Position numbers and translations under genes: made by a program. The notes under the pieces are model-generated. The model was not told the DNA's origin. It worked only from the letters and a program-made list of their open reading frames with translations, and ran no database searches. A DNA stretch of 45,172 nt from a virus, in the IMG/VR virus record IMGVR_UViG_3300019926_000156, positions 1 to 45,172 of that record, one strand, 5' to 3'. Of the stretch, positions 14,527 to 21,655 are shown piece after piece. Every line of letters starts with the position of its first letter. Within the stretch, counting starts at the first letter, position 1.

Positions 14527-15528
14527 ATGTCAGGTGCAAAAACCGACCCGCCGACCCTTCGCCGTCTTGCCGATTCCGTCGGCTTCGACGACGGTGATAT
14601 CGACTTCGCCGAACAGTTAGACGACCAACTGCCGAACGACGGTGGTTTCGCCGACCGTGACGCCGGTATCGTGTACGCCGTCGCGCGTATCAATAACGTG
14701 CCGATTCGACCCGGCGAAGTCGCCGACGCGTCGCAGTACGACGATGTCGACGCCGATACTGTCGTGAACGACACGCGACGTATCGCCGACACTATGCCCT
14801 TCGACTTACACGTCGACGACCCGTCGGCGTTCGTAAAACGATTCGTCGACGACGTATCCGATGTCTGCCGGGTGCCCGACGGTTTCCGGCAGACTGCCCT
14901 TCGTCTGTGTGCCGACGCAACGAACGCCGGCTTGCAGTCAGGTAAGTCGCGTTCCGGTTTTGCCGCGTCGGTCGTGTACGCGGCTTCGGTCGTCACCGAC
15001 GCCGATATCGGGCAATACGAAGTCGCCGACATCGTCGACGTGTCACCCGTAACAATCCGAAACCAGTACCGACCGATTATCGACTGCACCGACGAACACG
15101 ATTGGACAATGCACGACGCCGACGACTTGCCCGAACTTGTCGACGCAATCGCCGACGACATCGACCGCGTACCTGACGACGTGCGTGACGACGCGGTCGG
15201 CGTCGCCGAATCAGTCGTCGCCGACGAACCGGAATTCGTCACGTCGACGAAGGTGACCGGAACCGCCGGCGGTGTCTTCTATGTCGTTGCTGAACGACAC
15301 CGTTTCGACGTTTCCATGCAAGAAGTCGCCGATACCGCCGGCGTCAGTAAGCATACAGTCGTTGCCCGTGTTCACGACGTGCGTGATTACTGCCGTCGCG
15401 TTCAGTACCGAACGATGAATTACAACCGTCTGAAAGAACTTGCCGCGTCGCACGACCTTGATGTCGGCACGACGCCGGCGAAGTCAGACATCGTCGACGC
15501 GTTAGTTCGCAACAAAATCGACGCATAA
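14527..15528 (+). CDS. TFB (TFIIB)-like transcription factor lacking the zinc ribbon
   Basis: The product is 333 aa from ATG 14527 (MSGAKTDPPTLRRL). Cyclin-type helical repeats are visible. One half-repeat is AGIVYAVARINNVPIRPGEVAD. A full repeat lies around QTALRLCADATNAGLQSGKS...AASVVYAASVV...YEVADIVDVSPVTIRNQY, and a second around VGVAESVVADEPEFVTST...VFYVVAERHRFDVSMQEVADTAGVSKHTVV. The family's N-terminal zinc ribbon, which contacts RNA polymerase, is absent. A short SAP-like module (NYNRLKELAASHDLDVG) is added at the C-terminus. It heads a four-gene rightward operon and may direct polymerase to viral promoters. Confidence 0.72.
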   Translation: MSGAKTDPPTLRRLADSVGFDDGDIDFAEQLDDQLPNDGGFADRDAGIVYAVARINNVPIRPGEVADASQYDDVDADTVVNDTRRIADTMPFDLHVDDPSAFVKRFVDDVSDVCRVPDGFRQTALRLCADATNAGLQSGKSRSGFAASVVYAASVVTDADIGQYEVADIVDVSPVTIRNQYRPIIDCTDEHDWTMHDADDLPELVDAIADDIDRVPDDVRDDAVGVAESVVADEPEFVTSTKVTGTAGGVFYVVAERHRFDVSMQEVADTAGVSKHTVVARVHDVRDYCRRVQYRTMNYNRLKELAASHDLDVGTTPAKSDIVDALVRNKIDA

Positions 15529-15530
15529 CC

Positions 15531-15716
15531 ATGCCTGAATACCTGAAATTCCGTGAACCGTGCGACGCCGACGACTGTGACCACACAGTCACGACATGGT
15601 TTCCGAAAAACGTGTCGCCGGTGCGTGTTCGGTGTGCCGAATGTCGACGTATAAACCGTATCGAATCGTCGCCGGTCGAATCGGCAGTCGTCGCAAACAA
15701 GGGTACGGGCACATGA
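15531..15716 (+). CDS. small zinc-ribbon protein
   Basis: The product is 61 aa from ATG 15531, two bases after the TFB-like gene. CDADDCDH and CAECRRIN form two Cys pairs in a typical four-Cys layout (MPEYLKFREPCDADDCDHT). The stop overlaps the next ATG. A role beside the TFB-like protein is plausible from position: it could supply the zinc ribbon that protein lacks. This is speculation. Confidence 0.75.
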   Translation: MPEYLKFREPCDADDCDHTVTTWFPKNVSPVRVRCAECRRINRIESSPVESAVVANKGTGT

Positions 15717-16324
15717 CGGTCGACGAATCCTGCCCGGTGTGTGACGATACCGGGTGCGTCGTCTGTTGGTCGGTCGACGATGTCACTATCGGCACGACTG
15801 ACGACTGCACGTACGACAATATCGCCGGCTTCGATGTCGACGTGACTGACGAACGGGTGCGAAGTCGTGACGGCTTCGATATCGGCGACTGCGAAGTGTC
15901 GTTCAATGCTGAATTGACCGTGCCGCAATCCGTCGTTCGAAAGACGAACCGGCGGGCAGTCGATACCCTGCAATCGAAAGCAACCCACGAATTCGACTGT
16001 GACGGATTCGACCGGGAAACCTTCGACGACGCCGTGCATTCGATTGAATCGGCAGGGTACGATACTGCACGGTGGGTTATGCCGTCGTCGGTCGTCGAAT
16101 CCCTGCGTTCGTGGTACGACGATAGGTTCCGTGTCAGTCAGTTCGACGGTGCGTTCGTCGACGACCGTGTGTCATGGCAGTACCCAATCGTCGAAGTATC
16201 TGACGATGTCGAAGATACCGACGCGTTGCTTGTTGCCACCGACGCCGTGTCGAATGGCCCGTCGCCGTTCACCGACCGAATTATCGTCGTCGACCCTGAC
16301 GGTGTCGCGGTGATTCACACATGA
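15713..16324 (+). CDS. Cys-knuckle protein of unknown function
   Basis: The product is 203 aa from ATG 15713 (MTVDESCPVCDDTGCVVCW), overlapping the preceding TGA. A compact CPVC-x4-CVVC knuckle opens the protein. A globular alpha/beta part follows with VVRKTNRRAVDTLQSKATHEF, DTARWVMPSSVVESLRSWYDD and a C-terminal strand run ALLVATDAV...RIIVVDPDGVAVIHT. I do not recognise the family. It is third in the TFB operon and coupled by ATGA to the next gene. Confidence 0.75.
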   Translation: MTVDESCPVCDDTGCVVCWSVDDVTIGTTDDCTYDNIAGFDVDVTDERVRSRDGFDIGDCEVSFNAELTVPQSVVRKTNRRAVDTLQSKATHEFDCDGFDRETFDDAVHSIESAGYDTARWVMPSSVVESLRSWYDDRFRVSQFDGAFVDDRVSWQYPIVEVSDDVEDTDALLVATDAVSNGPSPFTDRIIVVDPDGVAVIHT

Positions 16325-16746
16325 CCGGGTCGATATTGGGGCACTTCGAAGACTGGTTCAAAAGCCGCGACACGCGGATTCGACACCGATACGAAGACGA
16401 TGTCGGGCAATGGGCATTCGTCGTTCAGGTGCGTGGTGACGAACTTGTCTGTGCCGCAAGGTCGTCGTACCGTGACGACGACGCGTCGCAGGTGTCGATT
16501 ATGAAACGCGTCGCAGGTAGGGCACAAGTCCGTGACGGCTTCGTCTGTCTTCGCGTTCGTGACGATATCCTTGTCTTCGACCCGGTCGCAATCCTTGCGG
16601 CAGGGTCGAATGACGAAGTCTTCGAAGACGACCGCAAGAAACGCGGTGAACAATGGGTCGTCGTGCCTGTCGATGTCGCCGTTCCGTTCGACAGGTGGTT
16701 CGACGGTGTCGACCCTGCCACCTTCGGCGATATTACTGATTACTGA
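16321..16746 (+). CDS. beta-rich protein of unknown function
   Basis: The product is 141 aa from ATG 16321 (MTGSILGHFEDWFKSRD). The pattern of strands (GQWAFVVQVRGDELVCAARSS, FVCLRVRDDILVFDPVAIL, EQWVVVPVDVAVPFDRW) suggests one beta-barrel domain. Its last 14 bases overlap the convergent 16733-17494 gene. It is last in the TFB operon. No function is assigned. Confidence 0.73.
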   Translation: MTGSILGHFEDWFKSRDTRIRHRYEDDVGQWAFVVQVRGDELVCAARSSYRDDDASQVSIMKRVAGRAQVRDGFVCLRVRDDILVFDPVAILAAGSNDEVFEDDRKKRGEQWVVVPVDVAVPFDRWFDGVDPATFGDITDY

Positions 16747-17494
16747 ACGCACCGCCGTCGCGTGCCTTGCGATACGTCGTCTGTTTCACCCTGTCGCCGA
16801 TGTCGGCGACTTCGGCGTCGACCGCGTCTTCGGTTCGACCGATTACGATTTTCCATGCCGACCCGTCACCCGTATCTGCCGGCTTCGCAACGACTGCGTT
16901 GTACTTGTCGACGACGCGTTCAATCAGGGATTCGCGGGCACGGTCACCGAACGACCACCTGTCGTCTATTATGTTCGTCAGTACGGCACGCGGTACTGCG
17001 ACCGCGTCGTCGGTGGTTCGCAAGAGGTATTCGGCGATGTATTCGGCTTTGTCGCGTTTCGGTGCCTTTGCGTGTGGTACGTCGTCAGGGTCGAAGTCGG
17101 AACCGCCGTCGTCGGTACTGTCGTCGGCGTCGTCTGTGCCGGCGTCACAGTCGCCGACAGACGCGTCAGACGTGCCGTCAGGGTCGACCCGTGCAGTCTG
17201 CCCGGTGTGTGTGTGCGACGGTCGTGAAACGGTGCGTGTGGTGTCTGTACCGCCGTCACAATCGACGACGACCGCGTCTTCAAGCCGCGACAATTGTGCC
17301 TGAATCGTTGCGACATCGTTTTCTAACCGGGCGATTTCATCGGTCGGTCGGTCGGCGTCGATGTACTGCCGTATTGCGTTTTCAAGTTCGTCACGCAAGA
17401 CACCGCGTCGTTGCCCGTGCCTGTCTTCGACGTACCGAACGAACCTGTCGTACAAGTCGGCGTCTATCGGCGTCGGTTGTTTGGTGTCACCCAT
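16733..17494 (-). CDS. RHH-type N-terminal domain, coiled coil and winged-helix-like C-terminus; probable DNA-binding protein
   Basis: The product is 253 aa from ATG 17494 (MGDTKQPTPIDADLYDRF). The opening PIDADLYDRFVRYVEDRHGQ...LRDELENAIRQYID resembles CopG/ribbon-helix-helix proteins of haloarchaeal plasmids. It is followed by a short coiled coil (IARLENDVATIQAQLSRLED) and an Asp-rich linker carrying the repeated SDAS...DCDAG stretch. A helical domain (AEYIAEYLLRTTDDAVAVPR...RESLIERVVDKYNAVVAKP) closes the protein. Its promoter box (GTATTTAC at 17528-17521) lies about 30 nt upstream. It sits beside the four-hairpin block, an attractive binding site for it. Confidence 0.72.
   Translation of the reverse strand: MGDTKQPTPIDADLYDRFVRYVEDRHGQRRGVLRDELENAIRQYIDADRPTDEIARLENDVATIQAQLSRLEDAVVVDCDGGTDTTRTVSRPSHTHTGQTARVDPDGTSDASVGDCDAGTDDADDSTDDGGSDFDPDDVPHAKAPKRDKAEYIAEYLLRTTDDAVAVPRAVLTNIIDDRWSFGDRARESLIERVVDKYNAVVAKPADTGDGSAWKIVIGRTEDAVDAEVADIGDRVKQTTYRKARDGGAFSNQ
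17143..17186. repeat. dispersed linker repeat, copy 3
   Basis: This copy is in the Asp-rich linker of the 16733-17494 protein and encodes DPDGTSDASVGDCDAG. It differs from the other copies by a few bases. Confidence 0.6.
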
Positions 17495-17520
17495 TGCAGA
17501 TTTCTGTTTTGTACCCTGTT

Positions 17521-17528
17521 GTAAATAC
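17521..17528 (-). promoter_or_regulatory. TATA-like box for the 17494 gene
   Basis: GTATTTAC on the minus strand is centred about 30 nt upstream of ATG 17494. Confidence 0.45.
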
Positions 17529-17584
17529 GTGCCGGTTGTTTCGATTAAGATTGTACTAACTGTGCGTCTTGTGTGCAAGCCGAC

Positions 17585-17704
17585 ACTACTTACTACTTAG
17601 TTTGTACTGTAAAAGTAGTAAGTAGTAACAGGTGGGTCGGTTCACCGACCCACCTAATCGGGTCACCGACCCGATGTCTTGCGATTCGACGAATCCGTCG
17701 AATC
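17585..17704. other. block of four consecutive perfect inverted repeats
   Basis: Hairpin 1: 14-bp arms 17585-17598 and 17613-17626 (ACTACTTACTACTT and its complement) around a 14-nt loop. Hairpin 2: 12-bp arms 17630-17641 and 17644-17655 with a 2-nt loop. Hairpin 3: 8-bp arms 17657-17664 and 17668-17675 with a 3-nt loop. Hairpin 4: 9-bp arms 17683-17691 and 17696-17704 with a 4-nt loop. The block lies between divergent genes (starts 17494 and 17794) in a 299-bp gene-free interval. An origin, a partition or packaging site, or a structured RNA are all possible. Confidence 0.85.
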
Positions 17705-17793
17705 TGCACCGTACCGTCTGACACCGTCTGCACACACACACCGCAATCGGCACCGACACGCGTATCGGTCACCCGTTCAATGTTCACGATACC

Positions 17794-18267
17794 ATGTCTT
17801 CGACAAAGGGTGACAGGTGGGAAAGAAATTATCGAAACGCGTTGTGTGCAACTGATTCCGAAGCCGACGCCGACGACATCGACCGCGTCGGTGTCGATAG
17901 TGTCGACGCCGTCGAACCGTTCGTCGCCGTTCGTATGCCGTCGTCAGGGTCGGCGACACGCGAAGACTTGCCCGACTTGCACGTCTGGTATGTTTCCGGG
18001 TCGGTCGTTCGGGAATTCGCCGTCGAAGTGAAAGCCGGTCGTGACAGGGTTAGATTGGATAATTCCGAAGTACCTGCACTTCGTCGGTATGCTGATTCGA
18101 CCGCGTCTGAACCAATCGTGTTCGTACATATTGATTACGTCGGCGACTTCGTCGTGCCCGTCGACGACCTACACAGTACCGATAAAGGGTACACGTTCAC
18201 CGAAAGTCGTGACGCCGGCGACGCCGTCACATTCGCCGAATGGGTGCAGTCTGTGCCGACTGTTTAA
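17794..18267 (+). CDS. Hjc-like Holliday junction resolvase
   Basis: The product is 157 aa from ATG 17794. The archaeal resolvase signature is intact: STKGDRWERNY with Glu10, RMPSSGSATREDLPD with Asp61 and AVEVK with Glu78 and Lys80, followed by an alternating C-terminal part (PIVFVHIDYVGDFVVPV). These are the metal-binding PD-ExK residues of the family, which cuts four-way DNA junctions as a dimer. In tailed viruses such an enzyme commonly resolves branched replication or packaging intermediates. It lies beside the four-hairpin block. Its stop overlaps the convergent gene 18264-18638. Confidence 0.85.
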   Translation: MSSTKGDRWERNYRNALCATDSEADADDIDRVGVDSVDAVEPFVAVRMPSSGSATREDLPDLHVWYVSGSVVREFAVEVKAGRDRVRLDNSEVPALRRYADSTASEPIVFVHIDYVGDFVVPVDDLHSTDKGYTFTESRDAGDAVTFAEWVQSVPTV

Positions 18268-18638
18268 TCGTCACTATCGGCGGGCGATTCGGAATCTGCC
18301 GACGACCCGCGAAACAGGATTGTGTCGATGTCGGCTTTGTCTGCAATCTTCTTTAGAAGTCTGTAATTCCTGTCCGTCTTGTTGTCGACTTCGTCGACCT
18401 TGTGTTCGACGCCGTCGACGCGTTCGCGCAAGGTCGAATTCGACTGTTCAAGGGTTTCAAAGCGGTCGTCTGTCGATTGTAAGTGCCCTTCGTCTAATTC
18501 CGTTCCGGCAAGGGTTTCGTATGCGGGTTTCGCATACCGATAGTGCCTGACTGTAAGCCACACAAGCCAACTGAAAATTGACCCGAAGCCGAATGCGATT
18601 ACCCACACGGCAAGGTTGGCAACGACTGATTGCACCAT
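18264..18638 (-). CDS. membrane-anchored coiled-coil protein
   Basis: The product is 124 aa from ATG 18638. One N-terminal membrane helix (VANLAVWVIAFGFGSIFSWL) is followed by a heptad-rich segment (RFETLEQSNSTLRERVDGVE and onward) and an acidic tail. A box CCTTTAGG lies about 30 nt upstream inside a palindrome. It sits at the distal end of the late region, where lysis or entry genes may be found, but no such function can be shown. Confidence 0.72.
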   Translation of the reverse strand: MVQSVVANLAVWVIAFGFGSIFSWLVWLTVRHYRYAKPAYETLAGTELDEGHLQSTDDRFETLEQSNSTLRERVDGVEHKVDEVDNKTDRNYRLLKKIADKADIDTILFRGSSADSESPADSDD

Positions 18639-18707
18639 TGCCTGATTTCAAGGCACCCGGAACCTAAAGGTTCGCGTACTGTCTGTTATGTTGTTTATAC
18701 GTCGCGC

Positions 18708-19121
18708 CTATTCCGCAACTAACGTCAGTTGCCCGACTTCGATTTTGATTTCTGTGAAATCTTCAAGATTGCGCGTACTGTCTAACGCGGCAATTGCGAC
18801 AAGTTCGTCACCCGATATCGACGGTACATTGCCCAATATGAACACATGGTCGACCGTCTGTGACGAATCCGACGTGTCGAAAGTCAGGGTACTGTCGTTT
18901 TCGAAGCCGTACGAATCGCCGACGACATCGGCACTTGTCGTCACCGACGACGACTGCCGACTGTATGCCGACCCGGTCGGTTCGGTCGTAATATCGGATT
19001 CGGTCGACGTGTCGTCTAACGAATCGTTCACCTGATTGTATAACCCGACGGTGACCGACTGCCCGTCTAAATTCGAATCGACGACCCATTCTTCGCCGTT
19101 GTCCGTGACTTCATTCGGCAT
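18708..19121 (-). CDS. probable virion-associated tail/fibre accessory protein
   Basis: The product is 137 aa from ATG 19121 (MPNEVTDNGEEWVVDS). The N-terminus (VTVGLYNQVNDSLDDTS, ITTEPTGSAYSRQS) resembles short haloviral proteins encoded next to tail fibres. The rest is beta-rich (HVFILGNVPSISGDELVAI, TEIKIEVGQLTLVAE). It is less Asp-biased than the early proteins, in line with a structural role. Confidence 0.65.
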   Translation of the reverse strand: MPNEVTDNGEEWVVDSNLDGQSVTVGLYNQVNDSLDDTSTESDITTEPTGSAYSRQSSSVTTSADVVGDSYGFENDSTLTFDTSDSSQTVDHVFILGNVPSISGDELVAIAALDSTRNLEDFTEIKIEVGQLTLVAE

Positions 19122-19195
19122 ATCTGTGCGTTGTCGCCGTCATGCAATAGTCCTTTGCGAACGACCGTTTGAATAATCCAGATTGCGACATAGTT

Positions 19196-20698
19196 TTATA
19201 ATTTAACGATATCGTCGAAGTAACAAATTGCCGTGTCATCACTAAACAAGGTCAGATTTATTCCCCAATCGTCGCGGTCATTAATAGATGGGGAAATATT
19301 AAGTGTTCCTACATTCACACCCGAATTATTTTGCACACGTAGTTCGACGGCACCAGATACAAAATCAAGACTGTACTTGTACCATTCAGGGTGGGATAAG
19401 CCGGGATTCAAACCGTTAGATGTAGTTACTTGCGACCCGTCCCAATGCCTAAGAAATATTTCATCTCTGCCTTGAATATTCGCTGATAACCGACAGTCGA
19501 CGTTTTCACTTGTTGATTCTGCACGCACCTGAAATACTGCGACAGGTCCAGCGTTCGGGTCGATGTGTTTTACCCACCATTCGACTGTGTCACCTTCTTG
19601 TGGGTAAATCGGCAATCCGTCACCCGGAAAAGAACCTGCAGCCGGCGAATCATTGGCAGAGTTATTACTCTGTTCCATGCCGAACGACCCGGTCTTTGCC
19701 GCGTCACTTGTTACGTCGACATACGCCGACCCGCCGACATCAGATAATGAATATTCCGACAAGTCGCCGTCTTCAAAGTCGTCGATTGTTTGTATTGCGG
19801 ATACCGTCACCGTCGACACGGCAGTATCGTCGTCGGCAGTTAATCGCGCGTCGTAATCTTGTGCCGTTGTCGACGATTGCGTCGACCATGTCCATGTGTC
19901 CGATACTGTTGTGTTCGGTGACACCTGCGAAAAGAAGACTGAATCTTCTTGTGTGTATGCCGATTCGGAATCATTGAAGGGTTTTATTTCAAGGGGCACA
20001 GTCACGTCGCCGGTGCCGTCGCCGTTGTTCGACAAGTCGCCGTCGACGGTAAGGTCGGACCCTTGCACGACCGGCGAATTCGTGCCGGTGATTGTGATTG
20101 CGAAGTCAGGGGCAACGATGTCGGTGGTCGTCGTGTCGGTGTCGTCGTCGGAATTGATACGCAAGTCGTACGTTCCGGTATCGGCATTACTGTCGACGAA
20201 CCACGACCATGTGAACGACTTTGTGTCACCGGGTTGTATGTCACCTTCGCCGATGAATACGGACCCTTCTTGTGCGTATTCCGATTCGGATTCGGTCGAT
20301 TTTTTCACTTCTAAGGGTATGCTTTCCGATGTCGCGGCAAAGTCGGCGTCGTTCGTCACGTCGGCATTCACGTCGACGGTTTCACCGGGTTGTGCCTGTT
20401 GTGTTCGGCTTGTAATCGTAATCAGGTACACACCCGTCGCGTCGGTCACCGTTTCCGTCACCGCCGGCGTCAGGGGCACGTTCACCGTCTGTACTGTGCC
20501 ACCGACGCCGAACGATTCGGTTACTGCCGGCGTTAGGTCGACCGTGATATTGTCCGATATGACATCGGCAATCGACGTTTCGGTCACACCCGGCGTTAAC
20601 TGCACTTCGACGGCACCGGATTCGAACCTGTCGACAAGGTCGGCGTCACGGACCACGCGCAACCGTTCTAACTTCGTCGATTCAAGCAAGTTCGACAT
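19196..20698 (-). CDS. tail fibre / receptor-binding protein with CARDB-like and lectin-like domains
   Basis: The product is 500 aa from ATG 20698. Three N-terminal repeats of the type VQLTPGVTETS...VDLTPAVTESF...VPLTPAVTETV are followed by two CARDB-like Ig domains (QQAQPGETVDVNADVTNDAD and PVVQGSDLTVDGDLSNNGDG). A C-terminal domain from about 305 (IDDFEDGDLSEYS) ends in YFDDIVKL and is typical of concanavalin/laminin-G-type sugar-binding folds. Bases 19196-19700, which encode that domain, are visibly AT-richer than the rest of the window. This suggests exchange of the host-binding tip. Confidence 0.78.
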   Translation of the reverse strand: MSNLLESTKLERLRVVRDADLVDRFESGAVEVQLTPGVTETSIADVISDNITVDLTPAVTESFGVGGTVQTVNVPLTPAVTETVTDATGVYLITITSRTQQAQPGETVDVNADVTNDADFAATSESIPLEVKKSTESESEYAQEGSVFIGEGDIQPGDTKSFTWSWFVDSNADTGTYDLRINSDDDTDTTTTDIVAPDFAITITGTNSPVVQGSDLTVDGDLSNNGDGTGDVTVPLEIKPFNDSESAYTQEDSVFFSQVSPNTTVSDTWTWSTQSSTTAQDYDARLTADDDTAVSTVTVSAIQTIDDFEDGDLSEYSLSDVGGSAYVDVTSDAAKTGSFGMEQSNNSANDSPAAGSFPGDGLPIYPQEGDTVEWWVKHIDPNAGPVAVFQVRAESTSENVDCRLSANIQGRDEIFLRHWDGSQVTTSNGLNPGLSHPEWYKYSLDFVSGAVELRVQNNSGVNVGTLNISPSINDRDDWGINLTLFSDDTAICYFDDIVKL

Positions 20699-20728
20699 AC
20701 CTGACGACAGGGTCGGCAGGTGGTTAAA

Positions 20729-21652
20729 TTATTGCACCGTGACTTGTGCCTGCGTGACGAAACCACGGTCGTCGACTGTGATTGCGTGACTGTTGGCAAG
20801 CCACACAAGCCGGTTCGAATCGTCGTGAACACCCACCTGTACGATGTCGTACGGTGACCCGCCGGATACCGCCGAATCCGGCACAGACGCCGTCACGACG
20901 ACAGACGTGCCGTCATGTGCCACCGTCACCGACTGCCGCAAGACTTCATTCGGCAGTTGGTCGTAATCCTGTATCGTATCCTGCGTGTCGGAATACACGA
21001 ATGCACGGAACGGGTCGGCAGGATTGGTCGACACGACCGCGTCGGCAATCTGTTCGAACGCGTACGGTGCCACCCATTGCGACGTACCACGGGCACGACC
21101 CGATATCGTGACTTCGGTTTCGAATTTTACGTCGTCGTTCGACGGGTCGACGCCGGTTGCGTCGAAGACTTCGCGTGTAAGCAAGGCACCGCCGTCGTCG
21201 ATAATGCCGACTTCGTACCCGTTGTCGATGTACGACGGTGCCGCAATCGGGTCGGATTCGACGCGTACGTTCTTACCCGTCGCCGATACCGTCGCCGACA
21301 CGTCGCCGGTCTTGTTGCTTAGTGTCGTGTCTGTCACGTCGGCGTCGTCGCCGGTGCCGTCACCGTATGCAATCTTGTCGGGCACCGACCCGTCGCCCGC
21401 CGTCGAAGCCGCGACAAGTTCACGACCGCGTCGCGTCGATACCACCGACGACCGTGTCTGCCCGACTTCGGTGAACGGGTCGGTCGTGCCCGACGGTCGT
21501 GTGAATAGTGTCGTGTCGACATCTAACTGCACGTACTGCCGACCATAGAACCGGGCACGTTCTTGTTGTGACGATACTGCGACGAACCGACCTTGCGTTC
21601 TATCTAAGTCCTTTCGCGTTTCGCCGACGATTGATTCAAGACTTCGGACCAT
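20729..21652 (-). CDS. tail fibre or baseplate-associated protein
   Basis: The product is 307 aa from ATG 21652. A helical N-terminus (LESIVGETRKDLDRTQGRFV) is followed by the segment PDKIAYGDGTGDDADVTDTT, which in many phage fibre/baseplate proteins precedes a beta domain. A C-terminal part (SYDIVQVGVHDDSNRLVWLA-type strands) follows. It lies four bases after the hub gene, in the usual place for a fibre-attachment protein. Confidence 0.68.
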   Translation of the reverse strand: MVRSLESIVGETRKDLDRTQGRFVAVSSQQERARFYGRQYVQLDVDTTLFTRPSGTTDPFTEVGQTRSSVVSTRRGRELVAASTAGDGSVPDKIAYGDGTGDDADVTDTTLSNKTGDVSATVSATGKNVRVESDPIAAPSYIDNGYEVGIIDDGGALLTREVFDATGVDPSNDDVKFETEVTISGRARGTSQWVAPYAFEQIADAVVSTNPADPFRAFVYSDTQDTIQDYDQLPNEVLRQSVTVAHDGTSVVVTASVPDSAVSGGSPYDIVQVGVHDDSNRLVWLANSHAITVDDRGFVTQAQVTVQ

Positions 21653-21655
21653 TGC

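Noticed and set aside
17593-17787. Leftward 64-aa frame across the four-hairpin block
   Set aside because: It is Arg/Ile-rich and unlike the acidic proteome. It overlaps the hairpins fully and has no promoter.
18264-18638. Spanin or holin assignment for the membrane coiled-coil protein
   Set aside because: Only one helix and a coiled coil are visible, and there is no lysis gene nearby, so topology alone is not enough.
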